Origin: Hymenobacter edaphi
GTDB taxonomy: Bacteria > Bacteroidota > Bacteroidia > Cytophagales > Hymenobacteraceae
Reading direction: 5' to 3'
Length of the DNA: 64,000 nt
Assembly (NCBI RefSeq): GCF_003258365.1
Contig: NZ_QHKM01000003.1
Coordinates: 310,001 to 374,000 of the forward strand
The notes below the pieces were generated by a model. The model was not told where the DNA came from and did not search any database. It saw nothing but the letters and a program-made list of their open reading frames with translations. Positions 35,953 through 44,731 of this stretch are shown here, in pieces. A program made the translations under genes and the position numbers. Numbering within the stretch: position 1 is the first letter of the stretch; each line of letters starts with the position of its first letter.

Positions 35953-37320
35953 ATGAAGCCGCTTGCCCCGCGCCTGAGTAGTGCCCTGTTCCGCCCCGTC
36001 GACATTGCCTGGCTGGTGTACCTGCGCCTGGGCGCGGGCTTTCTACTGGCCTTGGAGCACGGCGGCGCCTTTGTGTGGGGGCGGGTGCGCAACTACACCG
36101 CCCCGCGCTTTCACCTGCGCTACCTCGGCTGGGAGTGGCTCCCGCACCCGCCCCCGGGCGTCATCTACGGCCTTTACGCGCTGATCGTGGCCGCCGGCAT
36201 TGCCGTGGCCGCGGGCTGGCGCTACCGCTGGGCCGCCGCGCTGCTCAGCCTGGGCTACGCGGCGCTGCTGCTGCTGGAAGAAACCGAGTACATCAACCAT
36301 TTCTACCTCTACGCGCTGCTGGCGGCCGTGCTGGCCCTGCTGCCCGCCCACCGCGCCGCCTCGGCCGACGTGCGCGCCGGCCGCGTGGCCCCCGCCGCCA
36401 CCGTGCCGGCCTGGATGCGGGCCGTCGTCCTGTTTCAGATCGGGCTGGTTTACGTATTTGCCGCCCTGGCCAAGCTCAACCCCGACTGGCTGGCCGCCCG
36501 CCCGCTCACCGTGTGGCTGGCGGCCAAGGCGCAGTATCCGCTGGTGGGCGGGCTGCTGGCGCAGCCGGCCACGGCCTGGCTGATGAGCTACGGCGGCATT
36601 GCCTTCGACGCGCTGGTGGTGCCGCTGCTGCTGTGGCGCCGCACCCGGGCCGGGGGCTTCGCCTGGGCGGCCCTGTTTCACCTGCTGAACGTGGTGGTGT
36701 TCGGCCTGGGTACCTTTCCGTGGGTGGCGCTGCTGCTCACCAGCCTGTTCTTCGCCCCCAATTTTCCGCGCCGGCTGCCGGGCTTCGTGGGGCGCTGGTT
36801 CCGCAGCCGGGTGCTGGCCGCCGCGCCGCGCCGCGTTTCGGGGCCCGCGGCGCTGCCCCCGCTGCGCACGCGCCGCCGGGTGCTGGCCGGCCTGGCCGCC
36901 TTCGGGGCGGTGCAGCTGTTGCTGCCGCTGCGCCACTTGCTGTACCCGGCCGACGCGCACTGGACCGAGGAAGGCCACCGCTTCAGCTGGCACCTGATGC
37001 TGCGCGCCAAGCAGGGCTGGGCCCGTTTTCGGGTGCGCCTGCCCGATGGCCGCGAGGAGCTGGTGCTGCCCGAGCAGTACCTGACGCCCAACCAGGCCCG
37101 CAAGCTCGTCGACAGCCCCGACCTGCTGCTGCAGTTTGCCCACCTGCTGGCCCGGGACTACCGCCGGCGCGGCCTGGCGCCCGTAGCCGTATACTGCGAC
37201 TCCCACCTGAGCCTCAACGGCCACCCGTACCGCCCGCTGGTCAGCCCGCGGCTGAACCTGCTCACCCAGCGGCGCGGCTGGGGGCACTACGCCTGGGTGC
37301 TGCCGGGGCCGGGGGAGTAG
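35953..37320 (+). CDS. HTTM-domain membrane protein, vitamin K-dependent gamma-carboxylase homologue
   Basis: 455 residues, ATG at 35953. Residues 1-305 form the HTTM membrane domain with several helices; the segment VYVFAALAKLNPDWL carries Lys174 where the animal carboxylase has its catalytic lysine (KKLDADW). After the membrane part, about 335-455 (EEGHRFSWHLMLRAKQGW, LTPNQARKLVDSPDLLLQFA, SHLSLNGHPYRPLVSPRL) matches in layout the lumenal domain of the animal enzyme. Bacterial members have unknown substrates. Adjacent to an OmpA-like gene on the same strand. Confidence 0.85.
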   Translation: MKPLAPRLSSALFRPVDIAWLVYLRLGAGFLLALEHGGAFVWGRVRNYTAPRFHLRYLGWEWLPHPPPGVIYGLYALIVAAGIAVAAGWRYRWAAALLSLGYAALLLLEETEYINHFYLYALLAAVLALLPAHRAASADVRAGRVAPAATVPAWMRAVVLFQIGLVYVFAALAKLNPDWLAARPLTVWLAAKAQYPLVGGLLAQPATAWLMSYGGIAFDALVVPLLLWRRTRAGGFAWAALFHLLNVVVFGLGTFPWVALLLTSLFFAPNFPRRLPGFVGRWFRSRVLAAAPRRVSGPAALPPLRTRRRVLAGLAAFGAVQLLLPLRHLLYPADAHWTEEGHRFSWHLMLRAKQGWARFRVRLPDGREELVLPEQYLTPNQARKLVDSPDLLLQFAHLLARDYRRRGLAPVAVYCDSHLSLNGHPYRPLVSPRLNLLTQRRGWGHYAWVLPGPGE

Positions 37321-37327
37321 GAGCACA

Positions 37328-37606
37328 TTAAGCCGCGCGCCGCCCCAGAGTGGCCGGAGTCCCAAATTCCTTTTCCAGAGTTTCAAGTTTGAGCTGCCGG
37401 GAAAGCCGCAAATGCTCCGCTTGTAATGAATCCAGGTGCAGCTCCAGGTTCTGCAGGCGTTCTGCCATTTTCTGGGATGGACGGTGGTTGTATTGGCGTC
37501 GATGTCGAGCCAGAGCTTTGGTTTTGTCGGCAATGAGCTGCTCCAGGCTAGCCAGCAGCTTCTGCCGGGGCGTATCGGGCGGGGAAGGAGTGATGGTGGT
37601 TTTCAT
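37328..37606 (-). CDS. Small coiled-coil protein, unknown function
   Basis: 92 residues from the ATG at 37606. Soluble, rich in L, E, Q, K and R with heptad-like spacing (QKLLASLEQLIADKTKALAR; RLQNLELHLDSLQAEHLRLS), so a helical hairpin or coiled coil is expected. No domain recognised. It sits 7 nt past the stop of the convergent carboxylase homologue and 60 nt downstream of aroC on the other side; no terminator is obvious after aroC except a T-tract at 37655. Confidence 0.6.
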   Translation of the reverse strand: MKTTITPSPPDTPRQKLLASLEQLIADKTKALARHRRQYNHRPSQKMAERLQNLELHLDSLQAEHLRLSRQLKLETLEKEFGTPATLGRRAA

Positions 37607-37666
37607 ACCCCTCTGGTAGCCGAATGCCCACAAAAGTTTGAACGCTGCTTCAATTTTTTTTCCAGC

Positions 37667-38746
37667 CTACACCCGGCTCCCGCGGGCCCGCAGCAGCATA
37701 TCGGCCAGCACCAGGGCGGTCATGGCGTCGACGATGGGCACGGCGCGCGGGAGCACGCAGGGGTCGTGGCGGCCGCGGCCGGCCAGCTCCACGGCCTGGC
37801 CCTGGTCGTCGATGGTCTGCTGGGGCTGCAGGATGGTAGCCACGGGCTTGAAGGCGACGCGGAAGTAGATGTCCTGCCCGTTCGAGATGCCGCCTTGAAC
37901 GCCGCCGGAGTGGTTGGTGCGGGTGCGGACCTGCCCGGCTTCGTCGGTGTAAAAGGCGTCGTTGTGCTCCGAGCCGAACAAGAGCGTGCCGGCGAAGCCC
38001 GAGCCGTACTCGAAGCCCTTCACGGCGTTGATGCTCAGCATGGCCTTGCCCAGCTCGGCGTGCAGCTTGTCGAACACCGGCTCGCCCAGGCCGGCGGGCA
38101 CGCCGCGCACCACGCCCGTCACCAGCCCGCCCACGGTGTCGTGCCGGTCGCGGGTCTGGCGGATCAGCTGGGCCATGCGCTCCGCGGTTTCGGGGTCGGG
38201 GCAGCGCACCGGGTTCGAGTCGATGAGCGCGAGGTTGAGCTGCTCATAGCCCACCGGCACGGCCACGGCCCCCACCTGCGACACGTAGCTCTGCACCGTG
38301 ATGCCGTGCTGGCGCAGAAAAGCGGCGGCCACGGCCCCGGCGGCCACGCGGGCGGCCGTTTCGCGGGCCGAGCTGCGCCCGCCGCCGCGGTAGTCGCGGT
38401 GGCCGTACTTCTGGTCGTAGGTGTAGTCGGCGTGGGAGGGGCGGTAGGCGTGCTGAATGTGGGAGTAGTCGTGGCTGCGCTGGTCCTGGTTGCGAATCAG
38501 CAAAGCAATGGGCGTGCCCGTGCTCCGGCCCTCAAACAGCCCCGACAGCACCTCCACCTGGTCGGCCTCACTGCGCGGCGTGGTCAGCTCCGACTGGCCC
38601 GGCCGGCGGCGGTCCAGCGCGTGCTGAATATCGGCCACATCCACGGCCAGCCCGGCCGGGCAGCCGTCGATAATCACGCCGATGCCGGGGCCGTGCGACT
38701 CGCCGAAGGTGCTAATGCGAAACAGAGTGCCGTAGGAATTGCTCAT
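37667..38746 (-). CDS. aroC: Chorismate synthase
   Basis: 359 residues from the ATG at 38746, the canonical family start ([19 protein letters not shown]). Signatures: [39 protein letters not shown] and the [20 protein letters not shown] segment. It converts EPSP to chorismate using reduced FMN, the last shared step of aromatic amino acid synthesis. Length is normal. A consensus -7 box ends only 5 nt before the ATG, so the transcript appears leaderless, and two 17-bp direct repeats 20 bp apart lie just upstream of that box. Confidence 0.97.
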   Translation of the reverse strand: MSNSYGTLFRISTFGESHGPGIGVIIDGCPAGLAVDVADIQHALDRRRPGQSELTTPRSEADQVEVLSGLFEGRSTGTPIALLIRNQDQRSHDYSHIQHAYRPSHADYTYDQKYGHRDYRGGGRSSARETAARVAAGAVAAAFLRQHGITVQSYVSQVGAVAVPVGYEQLNLALIDSNPVRCPDPETAERMAQLIRQTRDRHDTVGGLVTGVVRGVPAGLGEPVFDKLHAELGKAMLSINAVKGFEYGSGFAGTLLFGSEHNDAFYTDEAGQVRTRTNHSGGVQGGISNGQDIYFRVAFKPVATILQPQQTIDDQGQAVELAGRGRHDPCVLPRAVPIVDAMTALVLADMLLRARGSRV

Positions 38747-38751
38747 GGGGA

Positions 38752-38759
38752 CAAAGGTA
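38752..38759 (-). promoter_or_regulatory. -7 promoter box of aroC
   Basis: TACCTTTG on the minus strand, exact TAnnTTTG match, only 5 nt from the start codon. Confidence 0.6.
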
Positions 38760-38763
38760 GACG

Positions 38764-38800
38764 GCGGATGCCGGTGATGCTTCGCGGATGCCATTGATGC
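38764..38800. promoter_or_regulatory. Two direct repeats upstream of aroC promoter
   Basis: GCGGATGCCGGTGATGC (38764-38780) and GCGGATGCCATTGATGC (38784-38800) differ at two bases and start 20 bp apart, two helical turns. They begin 4 bp upstream of the -7 box, a fitting place for an activator or repressor; this role is inferred. Confidence 0.45.
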
Positions 38801-38813
38801 GGCTACACCGGCC

Positions 38814-39016
38814 GTCATTGCGCGCGACGCGAAGCAGTCGGTCCTGGCCAATGTGCCAACCAATGAATAAGCACCGCCAGAAACTTGCTTCTGCGGCTTC
38901 GGGTGGTTCTGTTTTCGTGCTGATGCGTTTTCGGTGGCAGGGATTGAATCGGCGGTGCTACCGCAGGAAGGATCGGCTGCGCCTTGCGGCGGGTGCTTCG
39001 CTTCGTTCGCAATGAC
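38814..39016. repeat. GTCATTGCG-type inverted-repeat element
   Basis: GTCATTGCG plus GCGAAGCA (38814-38835) recurs inverted at 38994-39016. The GTCATTGCG...GCGAAGCA pattern is a recurrent intergenic repeat type in many bacteria. About 158 bp of non-coding sequence lie between the arms; the element fills most of the gap between aroC and the DUF2490 gene, and its right arm ends about 60 bp before that gene. Confidence 0.6.
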
Positions 39017-39077
39017 CGCGAGGTGGTCGTCGGCCTTTCCTGGCGTATCTGCGTACTGCCAGGCGTTACCGTTCGTC

Positions 39078-39821
39078 ATGCTCCCTCTTCACCGCTGCCT
39101 GATTCTCGCCTGTTTGCTTTTGGGCCTCAGCCAGCGCGCCCGCGCCCAAACCAGCCCGCCGCCCCGCTACGACCGCGCCTTCCAGACCTGGTACAACTAC
39201 ACCGGCGACCATCAGCTCACCGATTTCTGGGGCCTGCACACCGAAGCCCAGCTGCGGCGCGCCGACCTGCTGCCCCGGCGCCAGCAGCTGCTGCTGCGCC
39301 TGGGCCTGAATCAACACTGGTCGGATAAGCTGCAGACGGCCGCTGGCTACACCTTTCTGCGCACCTATCCCTACGGCGAGTTTCCGGAAGGCCACAGCCG
39401 GGAACACCGCGCCTACGAGGAAGTGCAGCTGGCCGACACGCTGGGCCGCCTGGCGCTGGGCCACCGCTTTCGGCTGGAGCAGCGCTGGATTCGGGCCGAC
39501 GGCGAGGCCGGCCCCACGTTCCAGAACCGCGCCCGGTACCAGTTCAGCGCGCAGCTGCCGCTGCAGGGCCGCCGCCTCGACCCGAAGGAATTCTACCTCA
39601 CGGCTTATGACGAGCTGTTCGTCGGCTTCGGGCGGAATGTGGATTTTCCATTCAACCAGAACCGCCTTTACGCCGCCCTGGGCCGGCAATTCACCAGCGC
39701 CGCCAGCACCGAGCTGGGCTACATGTACCACGTCAAAGCCCACGGCGACGGGCGCACCTTCGAGCGGAACCACACGCTGTACCTGGCCCTGACCTACGAC
39801 CTGGACTTGCGCGGGAAGTAG
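39078..39821 (+). CDS. DUF2490 family outer-membrane protein (second paralogue)
   Basis: 247 residues from the ATG at 39078, which begins a signal peptide ([19 protein letters not shown], cut near ARAQ); the longer frame upstream runs through repeat sequence. Landmarks: [40 protein letters not shown] and [16 protein letters not shown]. It shares block order and roughly the same length with the gene at 12953-13732. No promoter box is visible. Convergent with the APC transporter gene, the two stop codons lying within one small hairpin. Confidence 0.85.
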   Translation: MLPLHRCLILACLLLGLSQRARAQTSPPPRYDRAFQTWYNYTGDHQLTDFWGLHTEAQLRRADLLPRRQQLLLRLGLNQHWSDKLQTAAGYTFLRTYPYGEFPEGHSREHRAYEEVQLADTLGRLALGHRFRLEQRWIRADGEAGPTFQNRARYQFSAQLPLQGRRLDPKEFYLTAYDELFVGFGRNVDFPFNQNRLYAALGRQFTSAASTELGYMYHVKAHGDGRTFERNHTLYLALTYDLDLRGK

Positions 39822-39845
39822 CGCGAACGGAAAGTGGGCGCTACT
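39817..39845. terminator. Hairpin spanning both stop codons of convergent genes
   Basis: AGTAGCGC (39817-39824) and GCGCTACT (39838-39845) are perfect inverted copies over a 13-nt loop. The left arm contains the TAG of the DUF2490 gene; the right arm reaches the first base of the APC gene stop. No U-run. Confidence 0.5.
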
Positions 39846-41581
39846 CAGATGATCAGCCGCACGCCGCCCAGCTCGGAAATCTGGTAGGGAAACTGGTCGC
39901 CGGGGGAGCCGATGAACATGAAGTTTTTCGGAATGCCCCACTCGCGCGACAACTCGTCAATCAGCTCGGGGCCGAACTTGCCCTGCCGGGTCACAAACTC
40001 CACCTCGATCTGCTCGTAGGCGCGGTCGAGCACGCGCACGTCGGTGAGCAGCTCGGGCGCCACCTGCTCGCCCTCGCGCAGCAGCGTCACGATTTTGAGA
40101 CGGGTGGTAAATTCGTTTTCCACCACGTAGGTCATCACCTTGTTGAGGTTGGACACGTTGTCGCCCTTGGTGAAAAACACGAACTCCTGCTGGTTCAGCT
40201 CGCGTAGCATGCGCCGCACCGTGAGCCGCCCGAAGCGCGACCAACTGCCGTAGCGCTCCGAGAGGCGCTGAATGCCGTGCAGGATCAGCTTCAGAATGGC
40301 CACGCGCTCCAGCATCACCACCACCAGCAGCATGGTGGGCACGAAGTACTGCAGAAACACCACCAGGAAATCCGGGTGCAGCTTGATGTTGCCGAACAGC
40401 CCCACCACCACGCCCAGCAAGGCCAGCACCACCGTTGGAATGGTGGCGTAGACGGGCCGGGGCAGGCGCCGCCGCTTGCCCTTCAGCAGGAAGTTGCCGA
40501 TGGCGAAGAAGGCCATGACCGAGAGAAAGGAAATGGTGTAGACACCCGCCAGCGGCCCCAGCTGCCCGCGCGTGATGAGCAGGATGCTGATGCAAAGCAC
40601 GAAAAAGCTGAGGAGAATGATGTAGTTGCTGCCGCGGCCGTTTTCCTTCAGGAAGCTCTGCGGCCAGATGCGGTCCAGGGCCATGCGCTTCATCAGCCCG
40701 CTCACGCCCACGAAGGACGTGAGCACGGCCCCGCTGAGCACGGCCACCGCGTCGATGGAAATGAGGGCGGCCAGCCAGCGGCCCCCGGCCACCTGCCCGA
40801 GGTGGGAGAGGAGCGTTTCGGTGTGCTGGCCCACCGTGACGAGCGGCAGCACGCCCACGGCCAGCAGGGCCAGCACCGGGTTGAAAAAGCTCACCACCAC
40901 CCACATGTTGCGCAGCGTTTTCAGGAACACGCCCGGCGCCTGCTCCTCCACGAAGTTGGCCGAGCTTTCGAAGCCCGAAATGCCGAGCATGGCCGCGCTG
41001 AACCCGTAGAACAGGGCCGTGGCCAGGCTGCCCTTGAGCGGCGCCTGGAAGTTCAGCTCCAGCGTGCCCAGGCCGTGCGTGCTCAGGTACCAGCCGGCCA
41101 CGCCCACCAGCAGGGTGAGCGTGGCCAGGTGCGCCAGGAAAATCACCACCGCCACCTTCGCCGACTCCGACATGCCCAGCAGCGTGAGCACCAGAAACAG
41201 GCCCAGCAGCCCGATGGTGGCCGGCAGCACCGGCAGGCCCTCCCAGAGCGCGTGCAGGTAGTGCATGGCCTCGCTGGCCGAAATAACCGCCGTGGCCATG
41301 TACGAGAGAATGGTGAGGGCCGCCGCCAGCGAGGCATTGCTCTTGCTGGTGGTGTTCAGCAGCACGTTGTAGGCCCCGCCGTTCAGCGGCAGCGCGCCCA
41401 CCACCTCGCCGTAGATTTTGCGGAACAGGAACAGCACCGCCGCCACCAGCAGCAGCGCCAGCCAGGCGTACTGCCCGGCGTAGGTAATGGCCAGGGCCGA
41501 CACGTAGAGGCACGACGAGGAAATGTCGTTGCCGCAGATGGCGGTGGCTTCCAGCTCGTTTAGTTTGGTGTGCGTGCTCAT
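39845..41581 (-). CDS. APC-superfamily amino acid permease with extra C-terminal domain
   Basis: 578 residues, ATG at 41581. Twelve membrane segments lie between about 20 and 425. The first half shows YAWLALLLVAAVLFLFRKIY, EVVGALPLNGGAYNVLLNTT and GISGFESSANFVEEQAPGVF, matching the APC core where the GGAYN and GFE segments line the substrate site. After the last helix, about 150 residues (430-578) form a soluble alpha/beta-like cytosolic domain (NVSNLNKVMTYVVENEFTTR; ending GGVRLII) that I do not recognise and that may be regulatory. Substrate unknown. Confidence 0.88.
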   Translation of the reverse strand: MSTHTKLNELEATAICGNDISSSCLYVSALAITYAGQYAWLALLLVAAVLFLFRKIYGEVVGALPLNGGAYNVLLNTTSKSNASLAAALTILSYMATAVISASEAMHYLHALWEGLPVLPATIGLLGLFLVLTLLGMSESAKVAVVIFLAHLATLTLLVGVAGWYLSTHGLGTLELNFQAPLKGSLATALFYGFSAAMLGISGFESSANFVEEQAPGVFLKTLRNMWVVVSFFNPVLALLAVGVLPLVTVGQHTETLLSHLGQVAGGRWLAALISIDAVAVLSGAVLTSFVGVSGLMKRMALDRIWPQSFLKENGRGSNYIILLSFFVLCISILLITRGQLGPLAGVYTISFLSVMAFFAIGNFLLKGKRRRLPRPVYATIPTVVLALLGVVVGLFGNIKLHPDFLVVFLQYFVPTMLLVVVMLERVAILKLILHGIQRLSERYGSWSRFGRLTVRRMLRELNQQEFVFFTKGDNVSNLNKVMTYVVENEFTTRLKIVTLLREGEQVAPELLTDVRVLDRAYEQIEVEFVTRQGKFGPELIDELSREWGIPKNFMFIGSPGDQFPYQISELGGVRLII

Positions 41582-41744
41582 AGGTGACGGAGGGTAGGAG
41601 AGGGGGGCAGGAGCGTTGCGACTTATACGGCTGGGGCGGTGCGGTGGAAACCACCTGCCGCACTGCCGGGCTAAATAAAGTAACCGCCCGCAAGCACAAA
41701 GCCTACGAGCGGTTGCGGATAGTCAAAATGTACGGCTCGGCTGC

Positions 41745-43283
41745 CTATTCCAGCACCAACCGGCAGACCTGCACCCCACCGACGCCGCGCAGCTGCAGCA
41801 GATAACTGCCCGGCGCCAGCCCGGCGGTGGCAACCACCGCGCTGCTGCTGCCCACGGAGACGGGCTGCGTCCGCAGTACCTGGCCCAGGGCGTTGAGTAC
41901 GACCAGCTTGGTGCCCGCCACGGCGGGCCGGGCCCAGTTCAGCTGCGGCGCCGCGCCGGGCCGACTGGGGTGGGGGTAGAGGCTGAGCGGCCCGAACGCG
42001 GCCGCCGCCTTGGTCGATAGCACGGAGCTGCCGAAGCGCACCAGAAACACCGTGCCCGCTGGAAGAAGGGTGTCGCCCAGCGCGATGGTGCCGCCGCTGC
42101 CAGTGGAAAACCCCGTGGCGTAGACGTTGCCCGCCGCATCGGTGGTCACATCGTTCATGCCTTGATTCGCCGCGAGTCGTTCGTGGCGCAGCCACTGGGC
42201 ACTGCCCTGCGGCGAGTAGCGCGCCACGTACAGGTCGGAGACGAGCGAAGGAGCGGTGGTGCTCAGCTGATCGGCGCTCAGGCTGCCCAGAAACGAGCCG
42301 CCTACCACCGCGTTGCCGCTGGCATCCACGCCCAGGCCGCTGATAAAGACGCTGGTGCCGACCAGCTGCCGTAGCCACTGCTGGTTGCCCTGGGCATCGT
42401 AGCGGATCAGCACGCCGTGCGAAGAGCGGTTGGGCGCTACCACGCGGGTCCCCTCAAAATCGACGGTGTCGCTGAGGCCACAGGCCAGGTATACCGCGTT
42501 GCCGTGGGCCCGCAGGCCTCTGACGGAGGGTATATCCGAGCTGACGTAGGGTACATTGGGGCCCGGCGCGGCAAAGATCTTGGCCCATTGCACCTGCCCC
42601 TGCGCGGAGTAGCGCGCCAGAAAGCCGTTGCGCCAGGCGCGGGCCAGCTGAATGCTCCCGAAGCGGGCCGTGGTGTGAAAGCTGCCCCCCAGCCACACGT
42701 TGCCGTTGGCGTCTGCCGTTACGGCGGTGGCATCGGCGCCCGCCGCCAGCTGCGTCCACTCGGGCGTACCGGCCGCGCTGTATTTCTGCAGAAACGTGTT
42801 GGCGCCGGCAACATTCGGGAACTGCCCGCCGACGGCCGCCACGTACACCTCGCCCCCACTACCGAGGGCAATGCTCCGGCCTGCGGGATACAGGCCCTGA
42901 ATGGCCCCGATAGCGCGGCCCCACACCACGTTGCCCTGCGGCCCGTACTTGACGACAAAGCCGCCCGATGGCAGCGTCAGCCCCCCGGTCGACAGGCCAT
43001 TCAGACTGTTGCCGGTCACCCAGAGGTTGCCGGCCGCATCGGCTGCCATGGCATTAATGCCCCCGGTCATGGGCTGCGTCCAGCGCTGCCGGCCCTGGGC
43101 CGTGAAGGCCACCACGTTCCCGTTGTCGACGGTATACACGTAGTCGGTGCCGCCAGTGGCCACCCGGGCTCCGCCTATGGGCCGGGCCCAGGCCGGTCCC
43201 GACTGCGCACGAACATCGGGGCTGAGCGGGAGCAGGCCCGCCAGTAGCAAACCAAAAAACAAACGCCGGGTAAAATGCTGCAT
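41745..43283 (-). CDS. Secreted beta-propeller-like protein with type IX secretion sorting tail
   Basis: 512 residues, ATG at 43283. Signal peptide about 1-26 (QHFTRRLFFGLLLAGLLPLS). Residues about 40-420 are made of repeated strands of the SBBP / PQQ-like type (AADAAGNLWVTGNSLNGLST, VDASGNAVVGGSFLGSLSAD, TDAAGNVYATGFSTGSGG), pointing to a beta propeller. The C-terminal 80 residues (from about 430; VVLNALGQVLRTQPVSVG, LAPGSYLLQLRG) form a T9SS type A sorting domain, so the protein should cross the outer membrane through the Por secretion system. Function of the propeller unknown. Confidence 0.88.
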   Translation of the reverse strand: MQHFTRRLFFGLLLAGLLPLSPDVRAQSGPAWARPIGGARVATGGTDYVYTVDNGNVVAFTAQGRQRWTQPMTGGINAMAADAAGNLWVTGNSLNGLSTGGLTLPSGGFVVKYGPQGNVVWGRAIGAIQGLYPAGRSIALGSGGEVYVAAVGGQFPNVAGANTFLQKYSAAGTPEWTQLAAGADATAVTADANGNVWLGGSFHTTARFGSIQLARAWRNGFLARYSAQGQVQWAKIFAAPGPNVPYVSSDIPSVRGLRAHGNAVYLACGLSDTVDFEGTRVVAPNRSSHGVLIRYDAQGNQQWLRQLVGTSVFISGLGVDASGNAVVGGSFLGSLSADQLSTTAPSLVSDLYVARYSPQGSAQWLRHERLAANQGMNDVTTDAAGNVYATGFSTGSGGTIALGDTLLPAGTVFLVRFGSSVLSTKAAAAFGPLSLYPHPSRPGAAPQLNWARPAVAGTKLVVLNALGQVLRTQPVSVGSSSAVVATAGLAPGSYLLQLRGVGGVQVCRLVLE

Positions 43284-43391
43284 GCAGGATGAATGTTAAC
43301 GATGAAGTGCAACGGCGCCCAATTTTCGTACCAGAAGATGCCCCCCCCGCTCGAATATGCCTGCCGCCCAATACCTCCGCGCCGAATCGTT

Positions 43392-43399
43392 TATCTTTG
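43392..43399 (+). promoter_or_regulatory. -7 promoter box of the acyl-CoA dehydrogenase gene
   Basis: TATCTTTG, exact TAnnTTTG match, 28 nt ahead of the ATG at 43428. Confidence 0.6.
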
Positions 43400-43427
43400 A
43401 GCTTCCCATCCCAACTCACTCCCACGC

Positions 43428-44660
43428 ATGTCTTCTGAAACCGACGTCCTCTCGCCCAAGGCCCAGGTGCAGCGCAACAAAGGCTCCCTGAACGCCGCCG
43501 GGTTCACCGATTACTACGACATCGACGACCTGCTCACCGAAGAGCACAAGCTCATCCGCCAGAGCATCCGCGACTTCGTCAAGAAGGAAATCAGCCCCAA
43601 CATCGAGAAGTGGGCCCAGCAGGCACACTTCCCCTCCGAAATCGTGCGCAAGTTCGGCGAAGTAGGCGCCTTCGGCCCCACCATCCCCACCGAGTACGGC
43701 GGCGGCGGGCTGGACTACATCAGCTACGGCCTGATCATGCAGGAAATCGAGCGCGGCGACTCCGGCATGCGCTCCACCGCCTCGGTGCAAGGCTCCCTGG
43801 TGATGTACCCCATCTACCAGTACGGCTCGGAGGAGCAGCGCCGCAAGTACCTGCCCAAGCTGGCCTCCGGCGAGTGGCTGGGCTGCTTCGGCCTCACCGA
43901 GCCCGACCACGGCTCGAACCCCGGTGGCATGACCACCACCATCAAGGACATGGGCGACTACTACCTGCTCAACGGCGCCAAGCTGTGGATCAGCAACTCG
44001 CCCCAGAGCCAGGTGGCCGTGGTGTGGGCCAAGGACGACAACGGCCGCATCAAGGGCGTTATCGTGGAGCAGGGCATGGAAGGCTTCACCGCCCCCGAAA
44101 TCCACAACAAGTGGAGCCTGCGCGCCAGCATCACCGGCGAGCTGGTGTTCGACAACGTGAAGGTGCCCAAGGAAAACCTGCTGCCCAACGTGGAAGGCCT
44201 CAAAGGCCCGCTCGGCTGCCTCGACTCGGCCCGCTACGGCATTGCCTGGGGCGCCATCGGCGTGGCCATCGATTGCTACGAGTCGGCCCTGAAATACTCG
44301 CTGGAGCGGGAGCAGTTCGGCAAGCCCATTGCCTCCTTCCAGCTGCAGCAGAAAAAGCTGGCCGAAATGATTACCGAAATTACCAAGGCCCAGCTGATGG
44401 TGTGGCGCCTGGGCATGCTCAAAAACGCCGGCAAAGCCACTTCGGCCCAGATTTCGATGGCCAAGCGCAACTCGGTGGAAATTGCCCTGCACATTGCCCG
44501 CGAAGCCCGCCAGATTCACGGCGGTATGGGCATCACCGGCGAATACCCCATCATGCGCCACATGATGAACCTGGAGTCGGTCATCACCTACGAAGGCACC
44601 CACGACATTCACCTGCTCATCACCGGGGCAGATGTTACGGGTATTCAGGCGTTTAAGTAA
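43428..44660 (+). CDS. gcdH: Glutaryl-CoA dehydrogenase (acyl-CoA dehydrogenase family)
   Basis: 410 residues, ATG at 43428. The FAD-binding acyl-CoA dehydrogenase fold shows GCFGLTEPDHGSNPGGM and GGMGITGEYPIMRHMMNLES. Two features point to glutaryl-CoA rather than a simple acyl-CoA: Arg115 in MRSTASVQ, equal to the glutarate-binding arginine of GCDH, and the ending TYEGTHDIHLL...TGIQAF with the catalytic Glu389. It oxidises and decarboxylates glutaryl-CoA to crotonyl-CoA in lysine/tryptophan degradation. It has its own promoter and terminator and no pathway neighbours. Confidence 0.9.
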   Translation: MSSETDVLSPKAQVQRNKGSLNAAGFTDYYDIDDLLTEEHKLIRQSIRDFVKKEISPNIEKWAQQAHFPSEIVRKFGEVGAFGPTIPTEYGGGGLDYISYGLIMQEIERGDSGMRSTASVQGSLVMYPIYQYGSEEQRRKYLPKLASGEWLGCFGLTEPDHGSNPGGMTTTIKDMGDYYLLNGAKLWISNSPQSQVAVVWAKDDNGRIKGVIVEQGMEGFTAPEIHNKWSLRASITGELVFDNVKVPKENLLPNVEGLKGPLGCLDSARYGIAWGAIGVAIDCYESALKYSLEREQFGKPIASFQLQQKKLAEMITEITKAQLMVWRLGMLKNAGKATSAQISMAKRNSVEIALHIAREARQIHGGMGITGEYPIMRHMMNLESVITYEGTHDIHLLITGADVTGIQAFK

Positions 44661-44674
44661 GCCTGATGGTTGCC

Positions 44675-44718
44675 AAGCCAAAACGGGCGGCTGCGTGAGC
44701 AGCTGCCCGTTTTGGCTT
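44675..44718. terminator. Bidirectional terminator, gcdH / small secreted protein
   Basis: AAGCCAAAACGGGC (plus GCTGC after one unpaired base) pairs with GCAGC and GCCCGTTTTGGCTT over GTGA. It serves the plus-strand gcdH and, in reverse, the convergent gene ending at 44732. Confidence 0.88.
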
Positions 44719-44731
44719 GACGCTGGAGGGA

